14,296 nt of DNA, from assembly GCA_025360265.1 (NCBI GenBank), contig JANYCP010000298.1, positions 1 to 14,296 on the forward strand, given 5' to 3'. The notes under the pieces were generated by a model, which worked only from the letters and a program-made list of their open reading frames with translations, ran no database searches and had not been told where the DNA came from. Positions within the stretch are counted from its first letter, which is position 1; the number at the start of each line of letters is the position of its first letter. This document shows, piece after piece, positions 1 through 7,595 of the stretch. Source of the DNA: Gemmatimonadota bacterium. GTDB taxonomy: Bacteria; Gemmatimonadota; Gemmatimonadetes; Gemmatimonadales; GWC2-71-9. A program made the position numbers and the translations under genes.

Positions 1-35
1 GCGATCGTCTTACCAACATTCGGATCTTGTGCCAT
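1..35 (-). CDS. Possible 5' end of a divergent gene, cut by the window edge
   Basis: Reading leftward from an ATG at 35, the minus strand is open to the window edge and would encode MAQDPNVGKTIA. There is no clear Shine-Dalgarno. About 12 nt upstream is a weak -10-like TACCTT (complement of 48-53), and 18 bp further is a -35-like TTGCAA (72-77). A divergent gene here would explain the 93-bp gap before the lipoprotein gene. Eleven codons are too few for a family call. The VGKT-hydrophobic start faintly resembles the beginning of some Hanks-type protein kinases, but this is a guess. The stretch may equally be non-coding. Confidence 0.3.
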   Translation of the reverse strand, partial: MAQDPNVGKTI

Positions 36-117
36 GGGATGTGCGCAAAGGTATCGCCCGCCCGCCTGCCCTTGCAAGCCGTGGCGGTTTGCCACAGCGG
101 AGGCCTGTCAGTCGTCG

Positions 118-123
118 TATAAT
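118..123 (+). promoter_or_regulatory. Consensus -10 hexamer of the GWxTD gene
   Basis: A perfect TATAAT sits five bases before the ATG at 129. No good -35 is found 16-18 bp upstream (around 95-100). If this -10 is used, transcription would start at or next to the start codon, giving a leaderless mRNA. This fits the absence of a Shine-Dalgarno for the gene. Confidence 0.5.
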
Positions 124-128
124 CAGAT

Positions 129-1556
129 ATGCATACGACACCCCCGTTCCCGCGCCGCTTCGTCGACCGGATCCTGCCGTTTTTCCTGGCATTAACGGCC
201 TGTGGTGGCTGGCAACGGCTCAACGAGACACCAGGGAAGACCACCGAGCACGAAGTCACGCAGATGTTCGATGCCAACGGCCTCTTCGCGCGCCTGGGGC
301 GCCTCGTATCGTCGCAGGACGTGCAGTATGTCGGATCGGTCGCCTTCGTTCCCGGGCCGCACGATTCGACCGTCGCCATCGTTGCGATTTCGCTGGCGAA
401 CCGGGTCTTCACCTTCGAACGCAGCGGCAAGGGCTTTGGTGCACGCTATCGGATCGAGTACGAATTCGCCCACGCCGGCTCGCCACCGCTCATCGTCGGT
501 CGTGACAAGTCGGTCCTGGTTGGATCGTTCCAGGAAACGATGCGCACCGACGAAAGCATCATCGAACAGCAGAAGGTGATACTGGCACCCGGAGAGTATC
601 AGGTCAGCGTGCGAGTGCGCGACCTGGGGAACTCGCAGACCGGCACCGCCGTCCAGCGCGTCACCGCACCGGCGTTCGTTCCGGCGAGCTATTCCGCGCC
701 GGTACTGGCCTACAGCGTTCACACCCGGAGTTCGCGCGACGACTCCCTTGCGATTGTGATGAACCCGCGCGGCACGGTCGCGTACGGCGGCGACACCCTG
801 CTCGTGTACGTCGAGGGATACGGCTACTCGAAGCCCGCAGATCTTCCGATTGAAGTGCGCGACGAACACGACAGTCTCGTGATTCGCAGCGTGATGCACT
901 TCGCCGGGACCGGCGGCGTCGAGGGACGAATCCTGCGAGTCGTTCCCGAATCCGCACCGCTCGGCCAGCTGGAAATCCTTGTCGGTCCGGACAATGCCAC
1001 GCACAACGCGGTCCCTGGAAATCGATTTGCGATCGCGCCAGGCGGTGACGCGATTCACCGTACCAATGCGCTGGTGTCATTCTCTTCGGCGTGGGTGGTC
1101 ACCAACTTCGACGATCTGCTTTCGCTGTTGCGCTACTTCGGCGAGAACCGGCGAGTCGAAGCGATGCGCCGCGCCAAGAACAGCGACCGGATCGCCCTCT
1201 GGCAGGAGTTCTACAAAGCCACCGACCCCAATCCTGCCACACCAGAGAACGAGGCGCTCGATCAGTACTTCTCGCGGATCGCGGTCGCGAACCAACGTTA
1301 CCGGGAGACTGGATTTGCCGGCTGGCGCAGTGATCGCGGCGAAGTCTTCATCCTCCTCGGCGACCCCGACATCGTGCAGGACCAATCTGCCCAGCTGCAG
1401 AACGCCAATCGAACGATCCGCTGGGAATACCCGAATTACCGGTTGTTCATCTACTTCCAGGACATCACCGGCTTCGGGCGCTTTCAGCTCACGCCGCAAT
1501 CCCGCTCCGAATTCGAGCGCGTGCGTGTGAGGATCCAGAGCCCGGCCGAACACTAG
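129..1556 (+). CDS. GWxTD domain-containing lipoprotein
   Basis: The 475-residue protein begins with a lipoprotein signal: basic residues R9, R10 and R14, a short hydrophobic stretch, and the lipobox L22-T23-A24-C25. It should therefore be lipidated at Cys25 and anchored to a membrane facing the periplasm. The middle (about 55-320) is beta-rich without a recognised motif. The C-terminal part (about 340-465) matches the GWxTD domain: a W-x-EFY start, an NEALDQYFSRI segment, then GWRSDRG at 398-404 and an LLGDPD turn. Serine replaces the usual threonine in GWxTD. The domain is frequent in Gemmatimonadota, Acidobacteriota and Bacteroidota, and its biochemical role is unknown. The start at 129 is chosen because it gives an intact lipobox and has a TATAAT five bases upstream. 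The stop is 21 bp before polA on the same strand, so the two may be co-transcribed. Confidence 0.85.
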   Translation: MHTTPPFPRRFVDRILPFFLALTACGGWQRLNETPGKTTEHEVTQMFDANGLFARLGRLVSSQDVQYVGSVAFVPGPHDSTVAIVAISLANRVFTFERSGKGFGARYRIEYEFAHAGSPPLIVGRDKSVLVGSFQETMRTDESIIEQQKVILAPGEYQVSVRVRDLGNSQTGTAVQRVTAPAFVPASYSAPVLAYSVHTRSSRDDSLAIVMNPRGTVAYGGDTLLVYVEGYGYSKPADLPIEVRDEHDSLVIRSVMHFAGTGGVEGRILRVVPESAPLGQLEILVGPDNATHNAVPGNRFAIAPGGDAIHRTNALVSFSSAWVVTNFDDLLSLLRYFGENRRVEAMRRAKNSDRIALWQEFYKATDPNPATPENEALDQYFSRIAVANQRYRETGFAGWRSDRGEVFILLGDPDIVQDQSAQLQNANRTIRWEYPNYRLFIYFQDITGFGRFQLTPQSRSEFERVRVRIQSPAEH

Positions 1557-1565
1557 TCGTCGCGT

Positions 1566-1571
1566 TATTGT
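1566..1571 (+). promoter_or_regulatory. Candidate -10 hexamer just upstream of polA
   Basis: TATTGT lies six bases before the preferred polA ATG at 1578, in the short gap after the lipoprotein stop. No -35 is apparent. It is listed because the same spacing recurs before other genes here that lack a ribosome binding site. It could be chance, and polA could be read through from the upstream gene. Confidence 0.25.
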
Positions 1572-1577
1572 TTGCAG

Positions 1578-4421
1578 ATGCCTGAACACACGCCGCCGCA
1601 GCTGTTCCTCGTGGACGGCTATGCCCTGATCTATCGGGCCTTCTTCGCGCTGATCTCCCGGCCACTCCGCACCGCCAAGGGCGAAAACACCTCGGCGGTG
1701 TGGGGGGTCACCAACTTCCTGCTCAGGCTGCGCGAGAAATACCGCCCCGACTACCTGGTGTGGGTCAACGACGCCGGCGACTCATTCCGCACCGAGGAAT
1801 ACGCCGAGTACAAGTCGACCAGAGAAAAACTGGACGAAGAGCTGCAGGCAGACTTCGATCGCGCAGTTGAACGGATCCGCACACTGCTCGCCGGGTTTCG
1901 AATTCCGCTGGTTGAAGTGGATGGCTATGAAGCCGACGACGTGATCGGCACGCTCGCCGTGCGCGCCGCGGCACAAGGGCTCGAAGCCGTGATCGTGTCG
2001 GGCGACAAGGATTTCTATCAACTCATCAGGCCCGGTGTGTCGCTGCTCAACCCCGGCCGCGGCGGCCCCGCGGGGGTTGAAGAGCTCTGGGTGAACGAAG
2101 CCAATGCCGCCGAGCGACTCGGCGTGCCACCCTCGCAAGTCACCGACTACCTGGCACTGCTCGGCGACGCATCCGACAACGTGCCCGGTGTGAAAGGGAT
2201 TGGCGAGAAGGGCGCGGTGCAGTTGCTGCAGGAATTCGGTGATCTTGAAACGTTGATTGCGCGCGCTGACGAGGTGAAGCAGAAGCGCTCGCGCGAAGCA
2301 CTGCAGACGCAGGCCGACTCGGCCCGCCTTTCAAAGCGCCTCGTGACGATCAAGCTCGACGTACCGGTGGACCTCGATCTCGCGAACATCACGGCGCATC
2401 AGCCCGACACTACCGCGCTCGGCCAGCTGTTCATTGAACTCGAGTTCAATTCATTGCTGGCGCGGCTCGAGAAGCAGAACGCCGGCACCGTACCGGCCGG
2501 CGCACCGGCCGCGGAGACCGGGGCCGCCGCACCGGCACCAGTGGCCCCCAACATCACGCTCTATCCGGTCGTCACGGTCGCCGATCCGGCGGAACTCGCC
2601 GCGATCGTGGCACGCCTGCGCGCCGCGCCGATCGTCGCCTTCGACACCGAGACGTCGTCACTCGAACCGCACAACGCCGAATTGATCGGCTTGTCGCTCG
2701 CCGCGAGCACTTCAGAACTCTGGTATCTGCCGTTCGGTCACCGCGAGCCAGCGCGCGATCTCTTCGAAGCACCGATGAACGCCGCGCCAGCGCGCGCACC
2801 CGTGCGCAACCTGCCACCGATTACCGCACCGGAATGCGCGGGCATTCGCGCGTTGCTGGAAGATGCGACCGTGCCGAAGGCCGGCCACAACCTGAAGTAC
2901 GATGTGCAGGTGCTGCGGCGCGCGGGGGTTGAAGTGGCCGGCCTGTCCTACGACTCGATGCTCGCGTCGTTCGTGCTCGATCCGTCACGCCGCTCACACG
3001 GCATCGATTCGTTGGCGCTCGAATGTCTCGGCCAGCGCATGACGCAATACACCGATCTCGCCGGCAAGGGAAAGACCGAAATCCCGTTCGCCGAAGTGGA
3101 AGTGGAGCGCGCCGCGTTGTACTGCGGCGCCGACAGCGCGACGGTGCTGGCACTGCGCGAGCACTTCGCCCACGACCTCGAGCACCACAGGCTGTTGCCG
3201 CTGTTGCAGACGATTGAAATGCCGCTGATTCCGGTGCTGGTTGACATGGAATGGGCCGGCATCCGGATCGACACCGCGCGCTTTGCCGAACTCGGACTTT
3301 CGCTTGGCAAGGATCTCGAGCAGCTGAGCGGAGAGATTCAGGCGATCGCCGGTGAGCAGCCGCTCAATATCAATTCACCGAAGCAGCTCGCAGTGATTCT
3401 CTTTGAGCGACAGGGCCTGCCGGTTCTCAAGAAGACCAAGACCGGCCCATCGACTGATGCCGAAGTACTGGAGCAACTCGCCGACATGGGACACGCTCTG
3501 CCGAAACTCATTCTGAGCTATCGGGAGCTGCAGAAACTCAAGAGCACCTACGTCGACGTGCTGCCATTGCGTGTCAATCGCGAAACGGGGCGGATTCACA
3601 CGTCGTTCAATCAGGTTGGCGCGCAAACCGGTCGCCTTTCGTCGAGCGACCCGAATCTGCAAAACATTCCGGTGCGCTCACCGCGCGGCGAAGGAATACG
3701 CCGTGGTTTCATTCCAGCGGCGGGATGCAAGTTTGTCGTCGCCGACTATTCGCAGATCGAGCTACGCCTCATGGCGCACCTCTCCGGTGATCCGGCGTTC
3801 ATCGAGGCGTTCCGCCGCGGTGACGACATTCACAAGCAGACGGCTGCAATCATCTTCGGCGTGCCACTCGCCGAGGTGTCGAGTGAAATGCGCGCTCGGG
3901 CCAAGACGATCAACTTCGGCACGATCTACGGCCAGGGACCGTTCGCATTGTCGAAAATGCTGGGGATCACGCAGGATGAAGCGAAGCGATTCATTGGCGA
4001 TTACTTCACCCGCTTCGCCGGCGTGCGCGCCTTCCTCGACAAGTGCGTCGCAACCGCCAAGGCACAGGGCTACGTCGAGACCCTCTTCGGTCGTCGGCGC
4101 TACATCCCCGAGATCAGCGACCGCAACTTCAACATCCGCGCCTTCGGCGAGCGCACCGCCCAGAATACGCCGCTGCAAGGCTCAGCCGCCGACTTGATCA
4201 AGATGGCAATGGTGCGGATTCACGAGGCACTCCCCGCCGCCGGCCTCAAGGCGCAGATGCTGCTGCAGGTGCATGACGAATTGGTGATCGAAGCACCGGC
4301 CGACGAAGCCGAGCGCGCGGGCCAGCTCGTGAAGGAGCACATGGAAGGCGCGGCGAAGCTGGATGTGCCGCTGCTGGTCACGGTGGGGATCGGGGACAAT
4401 TGGATGGATGCAAAGAGCTGA
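1578..4421 (+). CDS. polA: DNA polymerase I
   Basis: This 947-residue protein fills gaps, removes RNA primers and serves in DNA repair. The N-terminal 290 or so residues are the 5'-3' nuclease (YALIYRAFFAL, the EADD acidic cluster, GDASDNVPGV). An Ala/Pro-rich linker follows around 300-322. The 3'-5' proofreading domain looks active: D356 and E358 in FDTET, an NLKYD motif, and a Y-x3-D motif (YCGAD). The polymerase domain has motif A with D723 (VADYSQIELR), motif B with R772, K776, F780 and Y784, and motif C H899-D900-E901. Length is close to that of E. coli Pol I (928). Phe rather than Tyr at 780 is the usual dNTP-selective form. An in-frame TTG at 1572 would add two residues, but the ATG at 1578 is preferred. 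No Shine-Dalgarno is seen. The gene converges with the MMPL transporter. Confidence 0.97.
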   Translation: MPEHTPPQLFLVDGYALIYRAFFALISRPLRTAKGENTSAVWGVTNFLLRLREKYRPDYLVWVNDAGDSFRTEEYAEYKSTREKLDEELQADFDRAVERIRTLLAGFRIPLVEVDGYEADDVIGTLAVRAAAQGLEAVIVSGDKDFYQLIRPGVSLLNPGRGGPAGVEELWVNEANAAERLGVPPSQVTDYLALLGDASDNVPGVKGIGEKGAVQLLQEFGDLETLIARADEVKQKRSREALQTQADSARLSKRLVTIKLDVPVDLDLANITAHQPDTTALGQLFIELEFNSLLARLEKQNAGTVPAGAPAAETGAAAPAPVAPNITLYPVVTVADPAELAAIVARLRAAPIVAFDTETSSLEPHNAELIGLSLAASTSELWYLPFGHREPARDLFEAPMNAAPARAPVRNLPPITAPECAGIRALLEDATVPKAGHNLKYDVQVLRRAGVEVAGLSYDSMLASFVLDPSRRSHGIDSLALECLGQRMTQYTDLAGKGKTEIPFAEVEVERAALYCGADSATVLALREHFAHDLEHHRLLPLLQTIEMPLIPVLVDMEWAGIRIDTARFAELGLSLGKDLEQLSGEIQAIAGEQPLNINSPKQLAVILFERQGLPVLKKTKTGPSTDAEVLEQLADMGHALPKLILSYRELQKLKSTYVDVLPLRVNRETGRIHTSFNQVGAQTGRLSSSDPNLQNIPVRSPRGEGIRRGFIPAAGCKFVVADYSQIELRLMAHLSGDPAFIEAFRRGDDIHKQTAAIIFGVPLAEVSSEMRARAKTINFGTIYGQGPFALSKMLGITQDEAKRFIGDYFTRFAGVRAFLDKCVATAKAQGYVETLFGRRRYIPEISDRNFNIRAFGERTAQNTPLQGSAADLIKMAMVRIHEALPAAGLKAQMLLQVHDELVIEAPADEAERAGQLVKEHMEGAAKLDVPLLVTVGIGDNWMDAKS

Positions 4422-4471
4422 GTCGTTGGTCATTGGTCGTTAGTCGTTAGTCATGACCAACGACTAACGAC
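4422..4471. repeat. Palindromic heptamer array between convergent genes; likely bidirectional terminator
   Basis: Directly after the polA stop are four near-identical 7-bp units: GTCGTTG, GTCATTG, GTCGTTA, GTCGTTA. They are followed by a turn (GTCATGAC) and the reverse complement of the units. Two mutually exclusive perfect stems are possible: GTCGTTAGTCGTT (4436-4448) with AACGACTAACGAC (4459-4471), 13 bp, and GTCGTTGGTCA (4422-4432) with TGACCAACGAC (4454-4464), 11 bp. The right arm includes the stop codon of the MMPL gene (4464-4466). On the plus strand the stem is followed by a T/C-rich run, so it could end polA transcription. It resembles the short tandem heptamer repeats found in intergenic DNA of other bacteria. 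Confidence 0.75.
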
Positions 4472-6713
4472 TTCCCTTTCCCCCCGGCCACCAGTTCCAC
4501 CGCCCGGCGATCTGCATGAAGCTCGGCACCAGAACCATCCGCACCAGTGTCGCGTCAAGGAACACCGCGACCGCCAATCCGAAACCGATGAACTGCATCA
4601 TGATGATATGCGCGAAGGCGAACGCGCCAAAGACCACGACCATGATCACGGCGGCGGACGTAATCACCGAGGCTGTTGCCGCGAGCCCGTCACGCGTGGC
4701 GGCGGCGTTGTCGCCGGTCTCGTCGTACAACTCCTTGATTCGCACTAGCAGGAACACTTCATAGTCCATCGACAAGCCGAACACCATCGCGAACACGATC
4801 ACCGGCACCAGCACGTAAATCGCGGAGGTGGGCCCGTCGACTCCGAACAGTTGCGCGCCGAAGCCGTGCTGGAATACCAGAACGACGATGCCGAATGTGG
4901 CGGCGACCGACAGCGAATTCATGACGATCGCCTTGATCGGCACCAGGACCGAGCGGAACACGATCGCCAGCATGAGTGCCGTCACGGCGAGTATCAGGCC
5001 AACAATCATCGGGAAACGGGAGAGGAGTAGTTCCTGGAAGTCGACCGAGCCGGCGACATACCCACCGACCCGAACCGACGCACCCTTGAGCTGCTTGATG
5101 TGTCCGGATGCGGCGAGTCGCCGAACATTGCGGACGACGTCCATCGCCGTGGTCAGCGACGTCGTGTCGGCGGGAATCACGTCCATCAGTGTGGTGCGCT
5201 CATCGCGAGCGAGGTACGCGTCGAGAAAATCAGGATAGTTCACCCGCACGCTGTCAAGCGAACTGTACAGCACCGAGTATTCGAAGACGGTCCTCTTCCG
5301 ATTGATATCAACCAGCGACCTGATTTCGCGGATTCTCGGGTCGGCGCGCAACGAATCCGAGAGGTGCTTGAGCCCGCGGAGTGCGGTCGAGCTCGTCGCC
5401 GGCGTACCCTCGGGGAATTCGATGATCATCCGGAGTGGCATCACGTAGCCGGACATTCCCATTCGCTCCAGCGTCGCCACCCCTGCCCCGGCCTCGGTTT
5501 CCGTGGGCCACCAGCTGCGGCTCGGCAGCCCGATGTGGATGAACATCACCGGCACCGTGAGCAGCAGCAGGATCGAGCCACCCACCGCGACCGCGCGATA
5601 TGGGTGTCGTGAAAGCGACGCGGCCCACCGGGCCCAGGTCGCCGGTTTGTGATACCAGGCGAGTCGCGAGGCGAGCCAGCGCGGCTGGTCGATTGCGCGG
5701 CCCAGCACCGCAAGCAACGCCGGCAACAGTGTTGTCGCGAGCAGCATCGCAATTGCCACCACCACCAATCCGGCAATGCCGATGCTCTTGGTGTCCGAGA
5801 GAGGCGTGAGCAGCAATGCGGCAAACCCAACAACCACGGTCATTCCCGACGCCAGCACCGCGCGGCCCGCCGTGGCGATCGTGCGAATTGCCGCGTCAAC
5901 AGATGACCGCCCGGCGTTCATTTCCTCGCGGAACCGGGTCACCACGAGCAGTGAATAGTCGATGCCAACGCCGAGACCGATCATCGTGATCATATTGAGC
6001 ACGAACACGGTCATCGAAGTGTGTCGCGCGATCACGCCGACAATCGCCAGTGCGAGTACGATCACCACGACGCCGACGATCACCGGAAGGCACGCCGCCA
6101 CGAGCGCACCGAACGCCACCACCAGCACGATGAACGTGATCGGGACGAGGTTGCGTTCACTGCGGCGGGCATCGTCGCCGCTCACGGTGCGGATGTCATT
6201 GTCGAGCGGTGCTCGACCGGTGACCTGCACCGTGTACGCGCCACCGTTCGGGGTGCGCTGTAACACGTCGCGAAACGCTTGCCGCAGCGGTGCCACCAAG
6301 GCACCCACCGAATCGCGGCTACTGCCGAGCGACACCAAAAACATGGTGGTGTGTTGGTCCTTGGAGACGAACGCCGTGTCCTTGGTGGTGTGGCTCGTGA
6401 GGACGCCGCGCACCCACGGCTTGGCCCGTGCGGTCGAGGCCAACGAGTCGAGAAGGTCGCCGCCAGCTCCTTCGGTGATCTGGCCGGGTCCGGAGAGCGT
6501 GACGGCAAAGAAGTTTGCTACCGGCCGGGCAAAACGGACGTTCAGCAGTGAATCGGCGAATTGGGCTTCAGTGGTCTGGTCGGCGTGGCCCCGGAGTTCG
6601 AGGACGGCGAGGGTACCCCCGGCTCGCGTTGCGGCGAAGATGCCCACCGTTAGCCAGACCGCGATGACGGCCCAGCGAAAGCGGATCAGGTTGCGGCCGA
6701 GGGAGTCGAACAC
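4464..6713 (-). CDS. MMPL/RND-superfamily membrane transporter
   Basis: The product (749 residues from a GTG start at 6713) is a proton-driven inner-membrane exporter of the MMPL type. Members move lipids, glycolipids or other hydrophobic compounds; this substrate cannot be read from sequence. The protein has two similar halves. TM1 (about 13-30) and a large outer loop precede a TM2-6 bundle with GVGIDY (D252 in TM4). TM7 (about 375-396) and a second outer loop precede a TM8-12 bundle with GLSMDY (D650 in TM10). The paired D-Y motifs are the proton-relay signature of the family. An upstream in-frame ATG at 6788 would add 25 polar residues before TM1 and run into the divergent promoter region, so GTG at 6713 is preferred. 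It lacks a Shine-Dalgarno. The gene converges on polA and diverges from the matrixin gene. Confidence 0.9.
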   Translation of the reverse strand: MFDSLGRNLIRFRWAVIAVWLTVGIFAATRAGGTLAVLELRGHADQTTEAQFADSLLNVRFARPVANFFAVTLSGPGQITEGAGGDLLDSLASTARAKPWVRGVLTSHTTKDTAFVSKDQHTTMFLVSLGSSRDSVGALVAPLRQAFRDVLQRTPNGGAYTVQVTGRAPLDNDIRTVSGDDARRSERNLVPITFIVLVVAFGALVAACLPVIVGVVVIVLALAIVGVIARHTSMTVFVLNMITMIGLGVGIDYSLLVVTRFREEMNAGRSSVDAAIRTIATAGRAVLASGMTVVVGFAALLLTPLSDTKSIGIAGLVVVAIAMLLATTLLPALLAVLGRAIDQPRWLASRLAWYHKPATWARWAASLSRHPYRAVAVGGSILLLLTVPVMFIHIGLPSRSWWPTETEAGAGVATLERMGMSGYVMPLRMIIEFPEGTPATSSTALRGLKHLSDSLRADPRIREIRSLVDINRKRTVFEYSVLYSSLDSVRVNYPDFLDAYLARDERTTLMDVIPADTTSLTTAMDVVRNVRRLAASGHIKQLKGASVRVGGYVAGSVDFQELLLSRFPMIVGLILAVTALMLAIVFRSVLVPIKAIVMNSLSVAATFGIVVLVFQHGFGAQLFGVDGPTSAIYVLVPVIVFAMVFGLSMDYEVFLLVRIKELYDETGDNAAATRDGLAATASVITSAAVIMVVVFGAFAFAHIIMMQFIGFGLAVAVFLDATLVRMVLVPSFMQIAGRWNWWPGGKGSR

Positions 6714-6719
6714 GGCAGA

Positions 6720-6725
6720 ATGGTA
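6720..6725 (-). promoter_or_regulatory. Candidate -10 hexamer of the MMPL gene
   Basis: On the minus strand, TACCAT lies six bases before the GTG at 6713. This is the leaderless-type spacing seen before other genes in the window. No convincing -35 is visible. The purine-rich GGGAGG further upstream is about 20 bases from the start codon, too far to be a ribosome binding site. Confidence 0.3.
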
Positions 6726-6791
6726 GGACCCCACCTCCCTCTCTGCTAGCCAGCACTCGCCGATGTCGCCCTGTGTGCCGATATTCAATAC

Positions 6792-7595
6792 GTGCTACGT
6801 AACGTCGTCGTAGGAATCGCCGCGACATTGGCAGTTGTGATACTGGCGGACGCCGCGCGTCATGCCGGCGGCTCGCCGACACCATCGCGGCCCGGCATGG
6901 ATACTCCCAAACCCCAGGCCCCGAGCCCCAAGCCACCAAACGGGAGCGCCAGTCCCGCGACAATTCAGGTCACCCAAGCCACCCCACCGACCGAAACCCC
7001 CGCGCTCGACATGATGGCGCGTCTGGCAACACGGCGCCGCATCGCTCGCGAAGGGAACCACGTCTACCTCGACTCCCTCTTCACCCACACGGACTCGGTG
7101 GTCGCGCGCTGGTCCGACCGCATCTCGCTCAACGTGCGCCTCGTGCCAGACACCATGTTGCCGCGATGGACCCCTGCCCTGCTCGATGAGGCGCGCGCGG
7201 CGATGCGTGCCTGGGATGGCGCTGGGTCGGGGATCATGTTCAAGGAGGTTGGACCGTCGGATTCAGCCGACGTCACGGTGCGATGGACCGACGTGCTGCC
7301 GGACAGCGGACAGGTGGGTTCGACCACCCTCACTTGGGGGCGAGATGGTGTTGCCACTGGCGCAAGGATGACGCTGGCGTTGCGCCGAAATTCCGATTCG
7401 GTGGTGGTGCCACCCGCCATGCGCGTTCGCATAGCAATTCACGAATTCGGCCACGCCCTGGGATTGCCCCACTCGGACAGTCGCGACGATATCATGTTCC
7501 GCAATTCACCGGTACCTGCTCCATCACAACGCGATCAGGCTACACTTCGCCTTCTATATGTTCTCTTCCCCGGATCGCTTCGCGTACAACCCTGA
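6792..7595 (+). CDS. Matrixin-like (metzincin) zinc metalloprotease, exported or membrane-anchored
   Basis: This 267-residue protein has an N-terminal hydrophobic stretch (about 4-20) acting as a signal peptide or anchor. A Pro/Ser/Thr-rich linker (about 28-70) follows, then a catalytic domain (about 105-260). The zinc site is complete: H217-E218-F-G-H221-A-L-G-L-P-H227, the HExxHxxGxxH signature, followed by a serine as in matrixins and a Met-turn at D-I-M235. It should cleave proteins outside the cytoplasm. There is no obvious cysteine-switch propeptide. The GTG at 6792 is chosen because it is the only start that keeps the hydrophobic N-terminus. No Shine-Dalgarno is present, and a -10-like GATATT (6780-6785) lies six bases upstream. 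The gene diverges from the MMPL exporter across about 78 bp, and its 3' end overlaps the serine hydrolase ORF in another frame. Confidence 0.85.
   Translation: MLRNVVVGIAATLAVVILADAARHAGGSPTPSRPGMDTPKPQAPSPKPPNGSASPATIQVTQATPPTETPALDMMARLATRRRIAREGNHVYLDSLFTHTDSVVARWSDRISLNVRLVPDTMLPRWTPALLDEARAAMRAWDGAGSGIMFKEVGPSDSADVTVRWTDVLPDSGQVGSTTLTWGRDGVATGARMTLALRRNSDSVVVPPAMRVRIAIHEFGHALGLPHSDSRDDIMFRNSPVPAPSQRDQATLRLLYVLFPGSLRVQP

Noticed and set aside
192..1058. Long minus-strand ORF of 288 codons opposite the GWxTD gene
   Set aside because: It is a mirror of a GC-rich gene with strong family motifs on the plus strand. Its product is Arg/His-rich without recognisable domains.
4422..4471. Heptamer array as a CRISPR repeat
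   Set aside because: Units are 7 bp, contiguous and without spacers, and no cas gene is present.
5962..6726. 254-codon plus-strand ORF opposite the MMPL gene
   Set aside because: Ser/Thr/Arg/Pro-rich translation with no domain. It lies inside the clearly coding transporter gene and is a codon-bias shadow.
6714..6788. N-terminal extension of the MMPL transporter from ATG 6788
   Set aside because: The 25 extra residues are polar, precede a normal TM1 start, and would cover the divergent promoter region. GTG 6713 fits the family better.
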